Shown in pieces: positions 1 to 9,221 of a stretch of DNA of 64,000 bases; position 1 is the stretch's first letter, and the number at the start of each line of letters is the position of its first letter. The translations under genes and the position numbers were made by a program. The notes below the pieces were generated by a model, which was not told where the DNA came from, searched no databases, and saw nothing but the letters and a program-made list of their open reading frames with translations. Source of the stretch: Prochlorococcus marinus str. SB (GTDB lineage: Bacteria; Cyanobacteriota; Cyanobacteriia; PCC-6307; Cyanobiaceae); assembly GCF_000760115.1 (NCBI RefSeq), contig NZ_JNAS01000002.1:496001-560000 (forward strand). The letters run 5' to 3'.

Positions 1-30
1 GTTGTAATTAATGCTTTATCATTGGATTAA

Positions 31-669
31 ATGAAAGGAAAATTTATCGTTATTGAGGGTATTGATGGATGTGGTAAAACTACCCAAATAGATGAAATAT
101 CTAAATGGCTTCCTAATAGTGGTCTAATAAAGAAAGGTTCAAAATTAATCACAACTAGAGAGCCTGGAGGCAGTCTTTTAGGAAAAAAACTTAGAGGACT
201 GATTCTTGATAATAATGAAAATAACAAACCTTCATCTCTTGCAGAATTATTGCTTTATTCAGCAGATAGAGCTGAACACGTTTCCAAAATTATTTCACCT
301 GCTTTAAATAACAATGATTGGGTAATAAGTGATAGATTTTCCGATTCCACACTGGCTTATCAAGGTTATGGAAGAAATATAAATTTAGAAATAATTAAAA
401 ATATTGAATCTATTGTGTGTCAAGGAACAACTCCAGATCTCACTTTCTTCTTAGAAATTTCTCCAGAAGAAAGCATATTCCGAAGAAAAAATGAAATTCC
501 AGACAGAATAGAATCAGAAGGTATTAGATTTTTAGAAAAAGTAAATGAAGGGTTCAAAGTAATTGCCAAACAAAAAAACTGGAAAGTAATATCTGCTTCA
601 CAAAATATTAAAAATATTTCTAATCAAATTAAAGAGACTTTGCTAAATAATTTTTCTAATAACAAATGA
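31..669 (+). CDS. tmk: Thymidylate kinase
   Basis: Phosphorylates dTMP to dTDP with ATP in the cytosol, an essential step of dTTP synthesis. The P-loop GIDGCGKTT is at residues 10-18, the TREPGG element near residue 42, and the DRFSDS motif with the catalytic Arg near residue 101. The 212-residue length is normal for the family. The ATG start puts the P-loop at the usual distance from the N-terminus. The stop overlaps the start of holB by 4 bp (ATGA), so the two genes are translationally coupled, a pairing common in bacteria. The call is secure. Confidence 0.96.
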   Translation: MKGKFIVIEGIDGCGKTTQIDEISKWLPNSGLIKKGSKLITTREPGGSLLGKKLRGLILDNNENNKPSSLAELLLYSADRAEHVSKIISPALNNNDWVISDRFSDSTLAYQGYGRNINLEIIKNIESIVCQGTTPDLTFFLEISPEESIFRRKNEIPDRIESEGIRFLEKVNEGFKVIAKQKNWKVISASQNIKNISNQIKETLLNNFSNNK

Positions 670-1628
670 TTGAGGTTAAAAAAACTAATTTTTTCTTGAA
701 TGAAGAAGTCAATATCTTTCTTAAGAACATAATTAAAAACAAATCATTGGCAAATGGTTATATATTTTATGGTCCTGAAGGAGTAGGCAAAAAGCAAACT
801 GCTCTTCAATTTATAAAAGAGATTTTCAAACATTCTTCACCAAGCGATAATGTTGAAGAAAGAGTTACCAACAATAACCATCCTGATTTTTTAATTATTG
901 AACCTGATTCTCTTTTAGCAACAAAAAGTTCAGGAAGTTTCGATCTTGAAAAAACAAGTAAAAGTGGATCTGAGATTATTAGAATCGCTCAAATACGCAA
1001 TATTAAAACTTTTCTTAGTCAAAAATCAATAAACTCAGAAAAAAAAATCGTTTTAATTATTAATGCACACCTCTTAAACGAAGCAGCCTCAAATTGCCTT
1101 TTAAAAACCTTAGAAGAACCTAGTAACGGCATTTTTATTTTACTAACATCTAAATTAACCCTTCTCTTAGATACGATCATCTCAAGATGTCAAATCGTCA
1201 GATTTCGATCTTTTTCTAATAAACAAATAAAGTCAATTTTAAAAGAACATTTAGATACTTATAAATTAAAGATAAATACAAAATTAAAATTTAAAGACTT
1301 AATAAACTCTGCAAATGGTTCTCCATATCAATTATTGAAAAATATTGAAATGTTGAATGATTTTTCAGATGAAATTATAAGTAAATTGGATTCTCCAATT
1401 AATAATAGTCTGGAAATATTAGAAATATCAAAATCAATATCTGAAAAATTAGAAATTTTTCAACAGATTTGTTTAGTAAATCTGATGCAAACAATTTGGT
1501 GGAGAAAAACAAAAAATATCGGTTTAGTTAAAAAACTTGAAAATTTAAAATACCTCTTAAGAAAAAAAATTCAACCTAGGTTGGCATGGGAAATAGCTTT
1601 TTTAAAAATTTCGATGGAAGATATTTAA
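666..1628 (+). CDS. holB: DNA polymerase III delta' subunit
   Basis: Clamp-loader subunit that helps load the beta sliding clamp. An AAA+ fold is evident: a degenerate P-loop GPEGVGKK at residues 36-43, and the [11 protein letters not shown] segment followed by the SRC motif (ISRCQIVRF) typical of the delta'/gamma family. I see no zinc-binding Cys cluster, so it looks like the zinc-less cyanobacterial form. Its 320 residues fit. It overlaps tmk by 4 bp and converges on rpaA with only 2 bp between the stops, leaving no room for a separate terminator. Confidence 0.93.
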   Translation: MIEVKKTNFFLNEEVNIFLKNIIKNKSLANGYIFYGPEGVGKKQTALQFIKEIFKHSSPSDNVEERVTNNNHPDFLIIEPDSLLATKSSGSFDLEKTSKSGSEIIRIAQIRNIKTFLSQKSINSEKKIVLIINAHLLNEAASNCLLKTLEEPSNGIFILLTSKLTLLLDTIISRCQIVRFRSFSNKQIKSILKEHLDTYKLKINTKLKFKDLINSANGSPYQLLKNIEMLNDFSDEIISKLDSPINNSLEILEISKSISEKLEIFQQICLVNLMQTIWWRKTKNIGLVKKLENLKYLLRKKIQPRLAWEIAFLKISMEDI

Positions 1629-1630
1629 GG

Positions 1631-2413
1631 TTAATCTAGTGCAGACTTTATCAAGTCAGGATTTCTTGCTTGAATGAACTCTTGCCTAGCAGCTTCTACT
1701 TGAGAACCAATAGGTAACTCAAGACAATATCCAGCACCGTATACAGTTTTTATATAAATAGGTTTGCGTGGATCGGGTTCCAGTTTAGTACGTAAGTGTC
1801 TAATATGAACTCTTATGGTCTCAATATCATCATCAGGTTCGTATCCCCATACTTCTTTAAGAATTAGCGATGGCGATACAGTTTGACCATGTCTCTGCAA
1901 AAGACAATGAAGAAGTTCAAATTCAAGATGCGTTAACCTAACAGGAGATTCAAACCATATAGCTTCAAATCTTTCCGGAACAAGAGTTAAAGGGCCATAA
2001 TTTAATATTTCTTGCTGGTTACTTGAATTTAATTGTGCTCTACTTGTTCTTCTTAATAAAGCTTTAATGCGTACATATAATTCTTCTAAATCGAATGGTT
2101 TAGTAATGTAATCATCTGCTCCAGAATTAAACCCAGTAACTTTATCTTTAAGGCCGCCTAACGCAGTTATCATCAAAATTGGTATATTTGATGTTCTTTC
2201 ATCTCTTCTTAGTCGCTGGCATAAAGTTAAACCATCAACACTTGGTAACATTAGATCTAAAAGTATTAAATCTGGTGAATATTGAAGAGCTAATGCTTGT
2301 CCTTTAATTCCATCTTCAGCTTTTTGGACATCGAAGCCAGAATGTTCTAAATGCTTAGCCACCAAATCACGCATATCACGATCGTCTTCAATTAAAAGGA
2401 TTGAAATTTTCAT
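1631..2413 (-). CDS. rpaA: OmpR-family response regulator RpaA
   Basis: Two-component response regulator. Residues 1-120 form the receiver domain, with the acidic pair at residues 10-11, phospho-acceptor Asp53 in LILLDLMLP and the conserved Lys in YITKP. Residues about 140-235 are an OmpR/PhoB winged helix. The segments [20 protein letters not shown] and [20 protein letters not shown] closely match cyanobacterial RpaA, the master output regulator of circadian transcription downstream of SasA. RpaB is the main alternative, but the winged-helix region fits RpaA better as I remember the family. The gene is monocistronic, with a 403-bp gap upstream. Confidence 0.88.
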   Translation of the reverse strand: MKISILLIEDDRDMRDLVAKHLEHSGFDVQKAEDGIKGQALALQYSPDLILLDLMLPSVDGLTLCQRLRRDERTSNIPILMITALGGLKDKVTGFNSGADDYITKPFDLEELYVRIKALLRRTSRAQLNSSNQQEILNYGPLTLVPERFEAIWFESPVRLTHLEFELLHCLLQRHGQTVSPSLILKEVWGYEPDDDIETIRVHIRHLRTKLEPDPRKPIYIKTVYGAGYCLELPIGSQVEAARQEFIQARNPDLIKSALD

Positions 2414-2816
2414 ATTTATGAACTATTAAATTAAAATTAATTTTTATTATTATGATTCTCTCAAGAATTTATAAAGATTGCTGAATTACTGTAAACAATT
2501 TTATCAATTAGATTAATGAAATAACTTAGTGATAGCAATAGATTAGATAGAAATTGCAAGTTTTAAAAAAGTTGAAATTTTAGAATTTCTTTCGATTCTA
2601 TTCACTTTTTCTTAATAATCAAAGGATTTTTAGAAACAAATAATGGTTCGAATTTAGAGAATATCTAATTTACATTGCGATTATAAAGTTTAGAAAAATT
2701 GGATTAAATGGAGATTTTCAGTCCTCAAATAGTTATTAAACTAAGTTTAAATTTTTAATTTCTCCAAAATGTTGAAACTCATGATTTTGTCTATATTGAA
2801 AAAAATTTAAGTATCA
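2414..2816. other. 403-bp gene-free stretch upstream of rpaA
   Basis: No reading frame, RNA gene or convincing hairpin is visible. The sequence is extremely AT-rich. It presumably carries the leftward promoter and leader of rpaA and possibly the rightward promoter of the gene starting at 2817. I could not pick a -10/-35 pair with confidence in such AT-rich DNA. Confidence 0.5.
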
Positions 2817-3176
2817 ATGAAAAAGAAATCTATTATTTATTCTGATTTATCAAAAAAACAACTAGAAACTCTTAAAGAACTTTATATTCAAAAAAAAGTT
2901 GAATCGATGAGTCATCAAGAACTTAAACAATATGTATCAGAAATTATTTCTCATCAGATAAACGATACTATTGGCAAAGAAGAGGAAATGGAAGCATGGA
3001 GAGAAATGTCAGATTTTTTTGGAGAACAATTTGAAATAAATATCTTAGAAATACAAACAAAATATATTGACGATAAAAACGTAATTGAAACCGAAATAGA
3101 TTCTCAGAAGCAAAGAATAGAATTACTTGAAAGGAATAATTTAGATCAAGAGAAAAAGGATATGTGGGATGACTAG
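2817..3176 (+). CDS. Hypothetical acidic/coiled-coil protein, 119 aa
   Basis: Not recognised. The protein is soluble and highly charged, rich in Glu, Lys, Gln and Ile, with no Cys and no membrane segment. Residues about 10-60 (including SHQELKQYVSEIISHQIND) and the C-terminal third look helical, and a coiled coil is likely near residues 85-115. An acidic aromatic stretch (MEAWREMSDFFGEQFE) sits in the middle. It has a good ATG start. It lies between rpaA and the left boundary of the tRNA-Asn islet, so it is probably part of the flank and not of the islet. No function is assigned. Confidence 0.6.
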   Translation: MKKKSIIYSDLSKKQLETLKELYIQKKVESMSHQELKQYVSEIISHQINDTIGKEEEMEAWREMSDFFGEQFEINILEIQTKYIDDKNVIETEIDSQKQRIELLERNNLDQEKKDMWDD

Positions 3177-3264
3177 AATTTTCTGAATGATCTTGTAATT
3201 CAAAGGATATAAATAAAAAATTTATTTAAATTTTAAAAAATGAACATCAATCAAAGAGCTTATT

Positions 3265-3462
3265 TTGTTCATTTTTGTGAAGAATTTGAAAAATGTTCTA
3301 ATTACTGTTCTTAAACAACAATTTTTAAATTTTCTATTTTCCCTTTATATTATAGTTTTGATTATTTTTAATGTTCTATATACTGTTCTTATTATTGTAT
3401 CAAATATATTTGATTATACCTTCGGCAAACCATTATTTAACAAAAAGGTCCCAAAGAAATAA
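3265..3462 (+). CDS. Possible small membrane protein
   Basis: An open frame of 65 codons encodes a very hydrophobic peptide with a long stretch of Leu/Ile/Phe/Val (residues about 20-48) that could form one or two membrane helices, followed by a basic tail ending KKVPKK. The start is unclear: the frame opens with TTG at 3265 and GTG at 3277, and there is no in-frame ATG or visible ribosome-binding site. In DNA this AT-rich a Phe/Ile-rich frame can arise by chance, so it may not be a gene. Confidence 0.3.
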   Translation: MFIFVKNLKNVLITVLKQQFLNFLFSLYIIVLIIFNVLYTVLIIVSNIFDYTFGKPLFNKKVPKK

Positions 3463-3487
3463 AAAAAAGTCACCATTTTAGGGTGAA
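3461..3487 (-). terminator. Probable rho-independent terminator, leftward
   Basis: Read on the minus strand, the hairpin TCACC-ctaaaat-GGTGA is followed directly by C and a run of at least eight T. On the plus strand the hairpin lacks a T tract, so it acts on leftward transcripts. It sits about 25 bp beyond the relic of a tRNA 3' end at 3511-3533. It may be the original terminator of the tRNA-Asn gene, separated from it when the islet inserted (inference). Confidence 0.5.
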
Positions 3488-3510
3488 TTTGGATAACTTT
3501 TTAATTTTTA

Positions 3511-3533
3511 AACTCCACGGGGGCGGTAGTCGA
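3511..3533 (-). repeat. attL-like relic of a tRNA 3' end
   Basis: A GC-rich patch in very AT-rich DNA. On the minus strand it reads like the T-loop, T-stem and acceptor end of a tRNA (TCGA...CCGCCC...GGAGTT). It matches the tRNA-Asn end at 9516-9536 at 18 of 21 positions plus a 2-nt insertion and has the same orientation. No 5' tRNA half precedes it, so it is not a functional gene. Confidence 0.55.
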
Positions 3534-3594
3534 GGTGATGTTTCCTGAAGGTTTATGAATAAATATGACATAAGAAATTTGCGATTTTGATATA

Positions 3595-3606
3595 TTTCCC
3601 CACCAT
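3595..3606 (+). repeat. Arm-type-like repeat TTTCCCCACCAT, left copy
   Basis: This 12-mer is identical to the copy at 9429-9440 near the other end of the islet. It directly abuts the ATG of the AlpA-like gene (3607). If it binds a recombinase or the AlpA-like protein, binding would mask that gene's start and could autoregulate it (inference). Confidence 0.5.
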
Positions 3607-3798
3607 ATGAACTCAGAAAATCGTCCTTTTATGACCATCAAAGAAGTATCAGAACTTCTTGGGATTTCGGTTTCAACAATTAATAGACTTGTTAAAAGAA
3701 GAGAATTTCCTCCTAAAAGAAAAATATCGCCAGTAAGAATGGTTTTTATGAAATATCAAATTCAAGAATGGATAGATAACAGAAGAAGTGATTGGTAA
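3607..3798 (+). CDS. AlpA/excisionase-type HTH protein
   Basis: A 63-residue protein that is essentially one winged helix-turn-helix. It opens with a short tail, then the MTIKEVSELLGISVSTINRL helix-turn-helix, a basic wing (VKRREFPPKRK), and ends with the helix IQEWIDNRRSDW. This is the architecture of the AlpA/MerR-like phage regulators and recombination directionality factors. Such genes usually lie beside an attachment site, as here: it starts 73 bp inside the left tRNA relic. The start follows a TTTCCCCACCAT repeat and shows no Shine-Dalgarno sequence. It could act as excisionase, as regulator of the large neighbouring gene, or both. The family call is good; the role is inferred. Confidence 0.78.
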   Translation: MNSENRPFMTIKEVSELLGISVSTINRLVKRREFPPKRKISPVRMVFMKYQIQEWIDNRRSDW

Positions 3799-3854
3799 AA
3801 ATCTTAAAACTTAAATAAAAGCAGTAAAAACTCTTAAAATTATTTTTTAAAAAA

Positions 3855-6800
3855 TTAAATCAAATAAGAATTTTCAGATAACGAAATGTCGTCTTCATTA
3901 TAGACAATTGCTAATAAATCTTTGCTGCCATTGTAAATTTTAGAATGTTTGCCAGTATCTACAATTCTTATTGAATTAAAATCAAAACCATCAATATCAA
4001 CTTTATCTTCTCCTTTTTTAAAATCTCTAATTCTGTCATACCCACTTCCGGCAGTTAATTTAAATACATCATTTCCACTACCACCATATAAATCATCTTT
4101 ACCTAAACCTCCAGTTAAAATATCATTTCCATTTTCTCCTTTTAATTTGTCATCACCACTTTCTCCATATAAATAATCTCCATCATCACCTCCTCTAAGG
4201 TAATCATCATCTTCTCCACCATATAAAATATCATCACCAGAATGTCCCTTTAGATAATCATCTCCGGTATCGCCATATAATTGATCTGCACCAGCACCAC
4301 CATAAAGTTTATCGGCACTTGTTCCTCCATGTAATTCATCATCGCCATTACCTCCAGAAAGTCTATCTTTACTACTGCCACCTTCTAAATAATCATCACC
4401 ATCGTTTCCGTATAATTTATCGGCACTGGAATCTCCATATAGTTTGTCATTACCTATACCGCCATAAAGTTTATCGGCGCTTGTTCCTCCATATAATTCA
4501 TCATCGCCATCTTCTCCATAAAGTTCATCACTGCTAGACTCTCCTTTTAATAAATCATTACCTATACCGCCATAAAGTTTGTCAGAACTTGTTCCGCCCC
4601 TTAAATGATCATTACCTTCACCGCCGTAAAGAATATCAGAACTGGAATGTCCTTTTAGATAATCATCTCCCTTATCTCCGTAAAGGGTATCAGAACTAGA
4701 ACCTCCATATAATTTGTCATTATCATCTCCTCCATAAAGTATGTCAGAACTTGTTCCTCCATACAAAGTATCTTCACCTAAACCACCAAATAAAATATCT
4801 TTACCACCATTACCATAAAGAATATCATCACCAATACCTCCATCTAGGGTATTTTTACCACTATTACCTTTTATTGTATTAGCGTGAATATTGCCAGTTC
4901 CATTAATATCGGAAGAACCAGTAAGAGTTAAGTGTAGGTCATTTATATTTAATATCCAGTTGGAAGATGAAAGAATAGGTGATTCATTAAGATCATCAAG
5001 TTCATTCACATTAAAAGTGAATGCTTCTTCGTAAGAAAAACCAGCACTATCTGTTGTTTTTAATCTGATGTTATAAGAGTCTTTGGTTTCATAATCTGGA
5101 GAAGAGTTAATCTTTAAATTGCTTCCATCAATAGTAAATAAAGCATTATCAGTATCACCATCTCCGCTTACTAATGTATAACTATGTGTATCTTCAAGAT
5201 TGGCATCATTTGTTGATAAGTTTGCAACAATAGATCCTGCTTCAATATTTTCATTTATGGTATTACCATTATCGATAAATTTACTCACATATAATTTAGT
5301 ATTATCAAAATTCCCAGTCCCATGCAGAATCTTAATAGATCCGTCTAATCCTGTTGCTAAAACTGCAGCACTATCACCTTCACTAGAACCAAAAAGTTTT
5401 GTCCACTGCTTTTCTCCATCAGCAGAGAATTTACTAATGAAGGCATCAGTAATTCCACTATTGGTTTGACCATCAAGATCACCATACGTATAACCAGTAA
5501 TGTATATTGATCCATCTAATCCTTTTGTTAAGGCATATCCCACATCCTCGTAAGATGTACCTAAAAGTTTTGTCCACTGCTTTTCTCCATCAGCAGAGAA
5601 TTTAGTTATAAATGGATCATTATCACCACTATTGGTTTGACCATCAAGATCACCTGTTGTTTCTCCTGCGATATAAACAGAACCATCTAATCCTGTTGTT
5701 ATCTCAAAGGCATCATCTTCTCCGAGAGATCCAAAGATTTGTGTCCATATTTTTTCTCCATTAACGGATAGTTTACTTATAAATGCAGAGAATCTACTTT
5801 GGGATAGATCCCAGTCATATTGAGCATTATTACTAGGATTGGTTTCTCCATCTATATCTCCCTTAGTAGCACCAACTATATAAATGTAACCATCTGATCC
5901 TATTGTTATCCCTCGCCCCTCATCCTCTTGGTTAGAACCAATTAGTTGTGTCCACTGCTTTTCTCCATCAGCAGAGAATTTATTAATAAAGGCATCGTCA
6001 TAACCATTTCTTGTTTCTCCTGTTATGTAGACAGAACCATCTGGTCCAGTTGTTATTCCCCAGGCATTGTCTTCTCCATAAGTACCAAAAAGTTTTGTCC
6101 ACTGCTTTTCTCCATCAGCAGAGAATTTACTAATAAAGGCATCATCACCACTACTATTATTTTGACCATCTAGATTTCCTTGAGTTCCTCCTGCAATGTA
6201 AACAGAACCATCTGGTCCTGTTGTTATCGACCATACCTCTTCATTTTTGCTTGAACCAATTAGTTGTGTCCACTGCTTTTCTCCATCAGCAGAGAATTTA
6301 CTTATGAAAACATCATCATCACCATTATTAGGTTGACCATCAAGATTTCCTTCAGTTTCTCCTGCAATGTAAACAGAACCATCTGATCCTATTATTCCTG
6401 CTTCGATAAGATCTTTTGGACTATAAGTTTCTAAAAGTTTTGTCCATTCGAATTCAGGTACATTTAAAAAGATATCTTTTGGCGTTTCATCAATTAAATC
6501 ATTAACAGTTAATGTGACTGCTTCTTCATAAGACAATCCTCCACTATCTGTTGTTTTTAAACGAATAATGTAAGAAGACTGGGTTTCATAATCTGGTGAC
6601 GAATTTATCTTTAATTCACTTCCTTCAATGGTAAAAGAATTATTATCGGTATCACCAATTCCACTTACTAACGAATAAGTATGAGTATCAGAAGCATCCT
6701 CATCGGTAGTTGATAATGTTGCAACTGTACTTCCTGCATCTATATTTTCATTAAAACTTCCTGATGATAAAGATATATCTGTTGCTACTTCATTAACGTC

Positions 6801-9221
6801 ATTAACACTGAAAGTAAATGCTTCTTCATAAGACAATCCACCACTATCTGTTGTTTTTAGACGGACAGAATAACTTGATTTTGTCTCATAATCCGGAGAA
6901 GAATTTATCTTTAATTCACTTCCTTCAATAGTAAATAAGGCATTATCTGTATCCCCTGTTCCGCTCGCTAATTCATAAGTATGACTATCAGAAGCATCCT
7001 CATCTGTTGTTGATAATGTTGCAACAACTGACCCAGAACTTATATTTTCATTAAAACTTGTTGATGATGTAGATATATCTGTGGGAGTCTGATCAATTAA
7101 ATCATTGACTCTTAAGGTGACTGCTTCTTCATAAAATAACCCTCCCCTATCAGTTGTTTTTAAGCGAATACTATAAGAAGAGTTATTTTCATAATCCGGT
7201 GAAGAATTTATCTTTAAACTACTTCCTTCAATAGTAAATAAGGAATTATTAGTATCTCCCGCACCACTTACTAAAGAGTAAGTATGGGAATCAGAAGAAT
7301 CGTCATCTGTTGTTGATAATGTTGCAACAACTGACCCAGAACTTATATTTTCATTAAAACTTGTTGATGATAATGATATATCTGTCGCTATTTCATTTAA
7401 ATTCCTCAAATAAAAAGTGAATGCTTCTTCATAAGACAATTCACCACTATCGATTGTTTTTAGACGGACATTATAAGAAGATTGCGTTTCATAATCTGGA
7501 GATATATTAATCTTTAATTGATCACCTTGAATCGTAAAAAGTTCATTATCTTCATCACCTTCTCCACTAACTAATGAATAAGTATGGAAGTCAGAATCAT
7601 CTATATCACTAGTTCTTAAAGTTGTGAAAACTGACTCAGAACTTATATTCTCACTAATTATATATCCCCCTGAATCGAAATCTGTATATATATCTGTTGG
7701 AACTTCATTTATATCATTTACATTAAGAGTAACTTGTTCTTCATAAGATAATCCTCCAAGATCTGTTGTTTTTAAACGAACACTATAAGAGGATTTATTT
7801 TCGTAATCCGGTGATGAATTTATCTTTAAATTACTTCCTTCAATGGTAAAAAAAGCATTATCTGTATCACCAGTTCCACTTATAAATTGATAATTATGCG
7901 AATCGATAAATTCTGGATCAGTTGTTGAGAGTGTGGCAACAACAACGCCAGAGTTTATATGCTCGTTAAAACTTGTCTCAGATAAAAAAATATCAGTGGG
8001 AGCATATGAAAAAGTTAATCTAGCGGCAGCAAAACTCATCCTACTTATAAAAGCATCTAAACCACCATTATTTGTTTGACCATCCAAATCACCATTTGTA
8101 GTACCAGCGATATAAATTGATCCATCACTTCCAGTTGTTAATGCACTCCCATCTTCGTAAAGAGAACTTCCTATAAGCGTTGTCCATTCTCTTTTGCCAT
8201 CAGGATTGAACTTGCTAATAAATGCATCTTGATTATTTGTTTCTGTACGTCCAGCGATATAAATTGATCCATCCAATCCTGTTGTTAATGCATTTGCTGT
8301 ATTAAAGGAGTATGTACCTACAAGTCTGGTCCACTCCTTTGTCCCATCTGGAGAGAATTTACTAATAAATGCATCATTAATTAAATAATTTATTTGACCA
8401 TCAAGATCGCCACTCGTCATGCCAGCAACATAAATGGATCCATCACTTCCTGTTGTTAATGCATTTCCATAATCAATTGTGGCATAACTACCTAACAATC
8501 TATTCCATTGCTTTTCGCCATCTGGAGAGAATTTGCTAATAAAGGCATCTCTTCCTGCGGTATAACCAGCAACATAAATGGATCCATCACTTCCTGTTGT
8601 TAATGCGGAAGCAACGTCATTTATACTCCAACCGACAGAACCGAAAAGTCTGGTCCATTCTTTTGTGCCGTCAGGATGATATTTACTAATAAATCCAGCA
8701 GATGCAACATTCCCTCCATAAGCATTCCCACCATAATTTGTTTGACCATCAAGATCGCCATTCGTCATGCCGGCAACATAAATGGATCCATCACTTCCTG
8801 TTGTTAATGCTCCTAAATCCTCTCTGTAGGATGTGCCTAAAAGTTTGGTCCACTCCTTGGTCCCATCTGGAGAGAATTTGCAAATAAAGGTATCTTGATC
8901 CCCACTATTTATTTGACCATCCAAATCACCACTTGTAGTACCAGCGATATAAATTGATCCATCACTTCCTGTTGTTAATGCTTGTCCATAATCATGTACT
9001 TGTGAACCCAAAAGTCTTGTCCATTCTCTTGTTCCATCAGGATTGAACTTGCTAATAAAAGCATCTTGATCTGAACCATAACTTATTTGATCATCGAGAT
9101 TACCCGCTGTAGATCCAGCAATATAAATAGATCCATCACTTCCAGTTGTTAATGCTCCTACATCCTCTCTGGAGGATGTGCCTAAAAGTCTTACCCATTC
9201 ATAAAAATATTCCGTAGTCAT
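3855..9221 (-). CDS. Giant SBBP/cadherin-like/RTX repeat protein, 1788 aa
   Basis: Modular surface or secreted protein. Residues about 8-395 hold seven beta-propeller (SBBP) repeats built on TGSDGSIYIAG...DAFISKF.PDG...WT.LLG. Residues about 405-910 hold five cadherin-like repeats (FNENISSGSVVATLSTTD...GDTDN.LFTIEG...SPDYE). A second seven-repeat SBBP block spans about 923-1316 and a sixth cadherin-like unit about 1318-1410. About 29 RTX nonapeptides (GGxGxDxLY) span about 1457-1720, followed by a typical RTX C-terminal region. There is no N-terminal signal peptide, consistent with C-terminally directed type I secretion; no T1SS genes are in the window. It fills nearly all of the tRNA-Asn islet, so it is probably acquired. 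Adhesion, grazer or phage defence are guesses; function is unknown. Confidence 0.9.
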   Translation of the reverse strand: MTTEYFYEWVRLLGTSSREDVGALTTGSDGSIYIAGSTAGNLDDQISYGSDQDAFISKFNPDGTREWTRLLGSQVHDYGQALTTGSDGSIYIAGTTSGDLDGQINSGDQDTFICKFSPDGTKEWTKLLGTSYREDLGALTTGSDGSIYVAGMTNGDLDGQTNYGGNAYGGNVASAGFISKYHPDGTKEWTRLFGSVGWSINDVASALTTGSDGSIYVAGYTAGRDAFISKFSPDGEKQWNRLLGSYATIDYGNALTTGSDGSIYVAGMTSGDLDGQINYLINDAFISKFSPDGTKEWTRLVGTYSFNTANALTTGLDGSIYIAGRTETNNQDAFISKFNPDGKREWTTLIGSSLYEDGSALTTGSDGSIYIAGTTNGDLDGQTNNGGLDAFISRMSFAAARLTFSYAPTDIFLSETSFNEHINSGVVVATLSTTDPEFIDSHNYQFISGTGDTDNAFFTIEGSNLKINSSPDYENKSSYSVRLKTTDLGGLSYEEQVTLNVNDINEVPTDIYTDFDSGGYIISENISSESVFTTLRTSDIDDSDFHTYSLVSGEGDEDNELFTIQGDQLKINISPDYETQSSYNVRLKTIDSGELSYEEAFTFYLRNLNEIATDISLSSTSFNENISSGSVVATLSTTDDDSSDSHTYSLVSGAGDTNNSLFTIEGSSLKINSSPDYENNSSYSIRLKTTDRGGLFYEEAVTLRVNDLIDQTPTDISTSSTSFNENISSGSVVATLSTTDEDASDSHTYELASGTGDTDNALFTIEGSELKINSSPDYETKSSYSVRLKTTDSGGLSYEEAFTFSVNDVNEVATDISLSSGSFNENIDAGSTVATLSTTDEDASDTHTYSLVSGIGDTDNNSFTIEGSELKINSSPDYETQSSYIIRLKTTDSGGLSYEEAVTLTVNDLIDETPKDIFLNVPEFEWTKLLETYSPKDLIEAGIIGSDGSVYIAGETEGNLDGQPNNGDDDVFISKFSADGEKQWTQLIGSSKNEEVWSITTGPDGSVYIAGGTQGNLDGQNNSSGDDAFISKFSADGEKQWTKLFGTYGEDNAWGITTGPDGSVYITGETRNGYDDAFINKFSADGEKQWTQLIGSNQEDEGRGITIGSDGYIYIVGATKGDIDGETNPSNNAQYDWDLSQSRFSAFISKLSVNGEKIWTQIFGSLGEDDAFEITTGLDGSVYIAGETTGDLDGQTNSGDNDPFITKFSADGEKQWTKLLGTSYEDVGYALTKGLDGSIYITGYTYGDLDGQTNSGITDAFISKFSADGEKQWTKLFGSSEGDSAAVLATGLDGSIKILHGTGNFDNTKLYVSKFIDNGNTINENIEAGSIVANLSTNDANLEDTHSYTLVSGDGDTDNALFTIDGSNLKINSSPDYETKDSYNIRLKTTDSAGFSYEEAFTFNVNELDDLNESPILSSSNWILNINDLHLTLTGSSDINGTGNIHANTIKGNSGKNTLDGGIGDDILYGNGGKDILFGGLGEDTLYGGTSSDILYGGDDNDKLYGGSSSDTLYGDKGDDYLKGHSSSDILYGGEGNDHLRGGTSSDKLYGGIGNDLLKGESSSDELYGEDGDDELYGGTSADKLYGGIGNDKLYGDSSADKLYGNDGDDYLEGGSSKDRLSGGNGDDELHGGTSADKLYGGAGADQLYGDTGDDYLKGHSGDDILYGGEDDDYLRGGDDGDYLYGESGDDKLKGENGNDILTGGLGKDDLYGGSGNDVFKLTAGSGYDRIRDFKKGEDKVDIDGFDFNSIRIVDTGKHSKIYNGSKDLLAIVYNEDDISLSENSYLI
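4059..4847 (-). repeat. RTX calcium-binding nonapeptide tract
   Basis: About 29 consecutive nonapeptides form a predicted parallel beta-roll. From the fourth to the twentieth unit, canonical repeats such as GGIGNDKLY alternate one-for-one with variants such as GGTSADKLY and GDSSADKLY. After that the tract returns to canonical repeats. Calcium binding by GGxGxDxUx repeats is established for the family; what the Ser/Thr-Ser face does is unknown. Confidence 0.85.
5401..6300 (-). repeat. Five identical 33-bp DNA repeats inside the giant gene
   Basis: Identical 33-bp copies occur at 5401-5433, 5572-5604, 5950-5982, 6097-6129 and 6268-6300. On the minus strand they encode the KFSADGEKQW segment of successive SBBP repeats. 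Such perfect identity among neighbouring repeats implies recent duplication or gene conversion and would permit loss or gain of blades by recombination. Confidence 0.85.

Noticed and set aside
3511-3540. Complete tRNA or tmRNA piece at the GC-rich patch
   Set aside because: No 5' half or closing acceptor and D stem can be drawn; only a 3' end is recognisable.
3835-3856. AT-only palindrome near the end of the giant gene as a terminator
   Set aside because: A hairpin made only of A-T pairs would be too weak to support; no GC stem.
3949-8887. Several plus-strand frames of 60-90 codons antisense to the giant gene
   Set aside because: They follow the repeat period of the minus-strand gene and have repetitive His/Tyr- or Ser/Pro-rich products; shadows of the real gene.
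3855-9221. Regular repeats that could suggest a CRISPR array
   Set aside because: The repeats are coding, in frame with a protein repeat period, and there are no uniform repeat-spacer units or cas genes.
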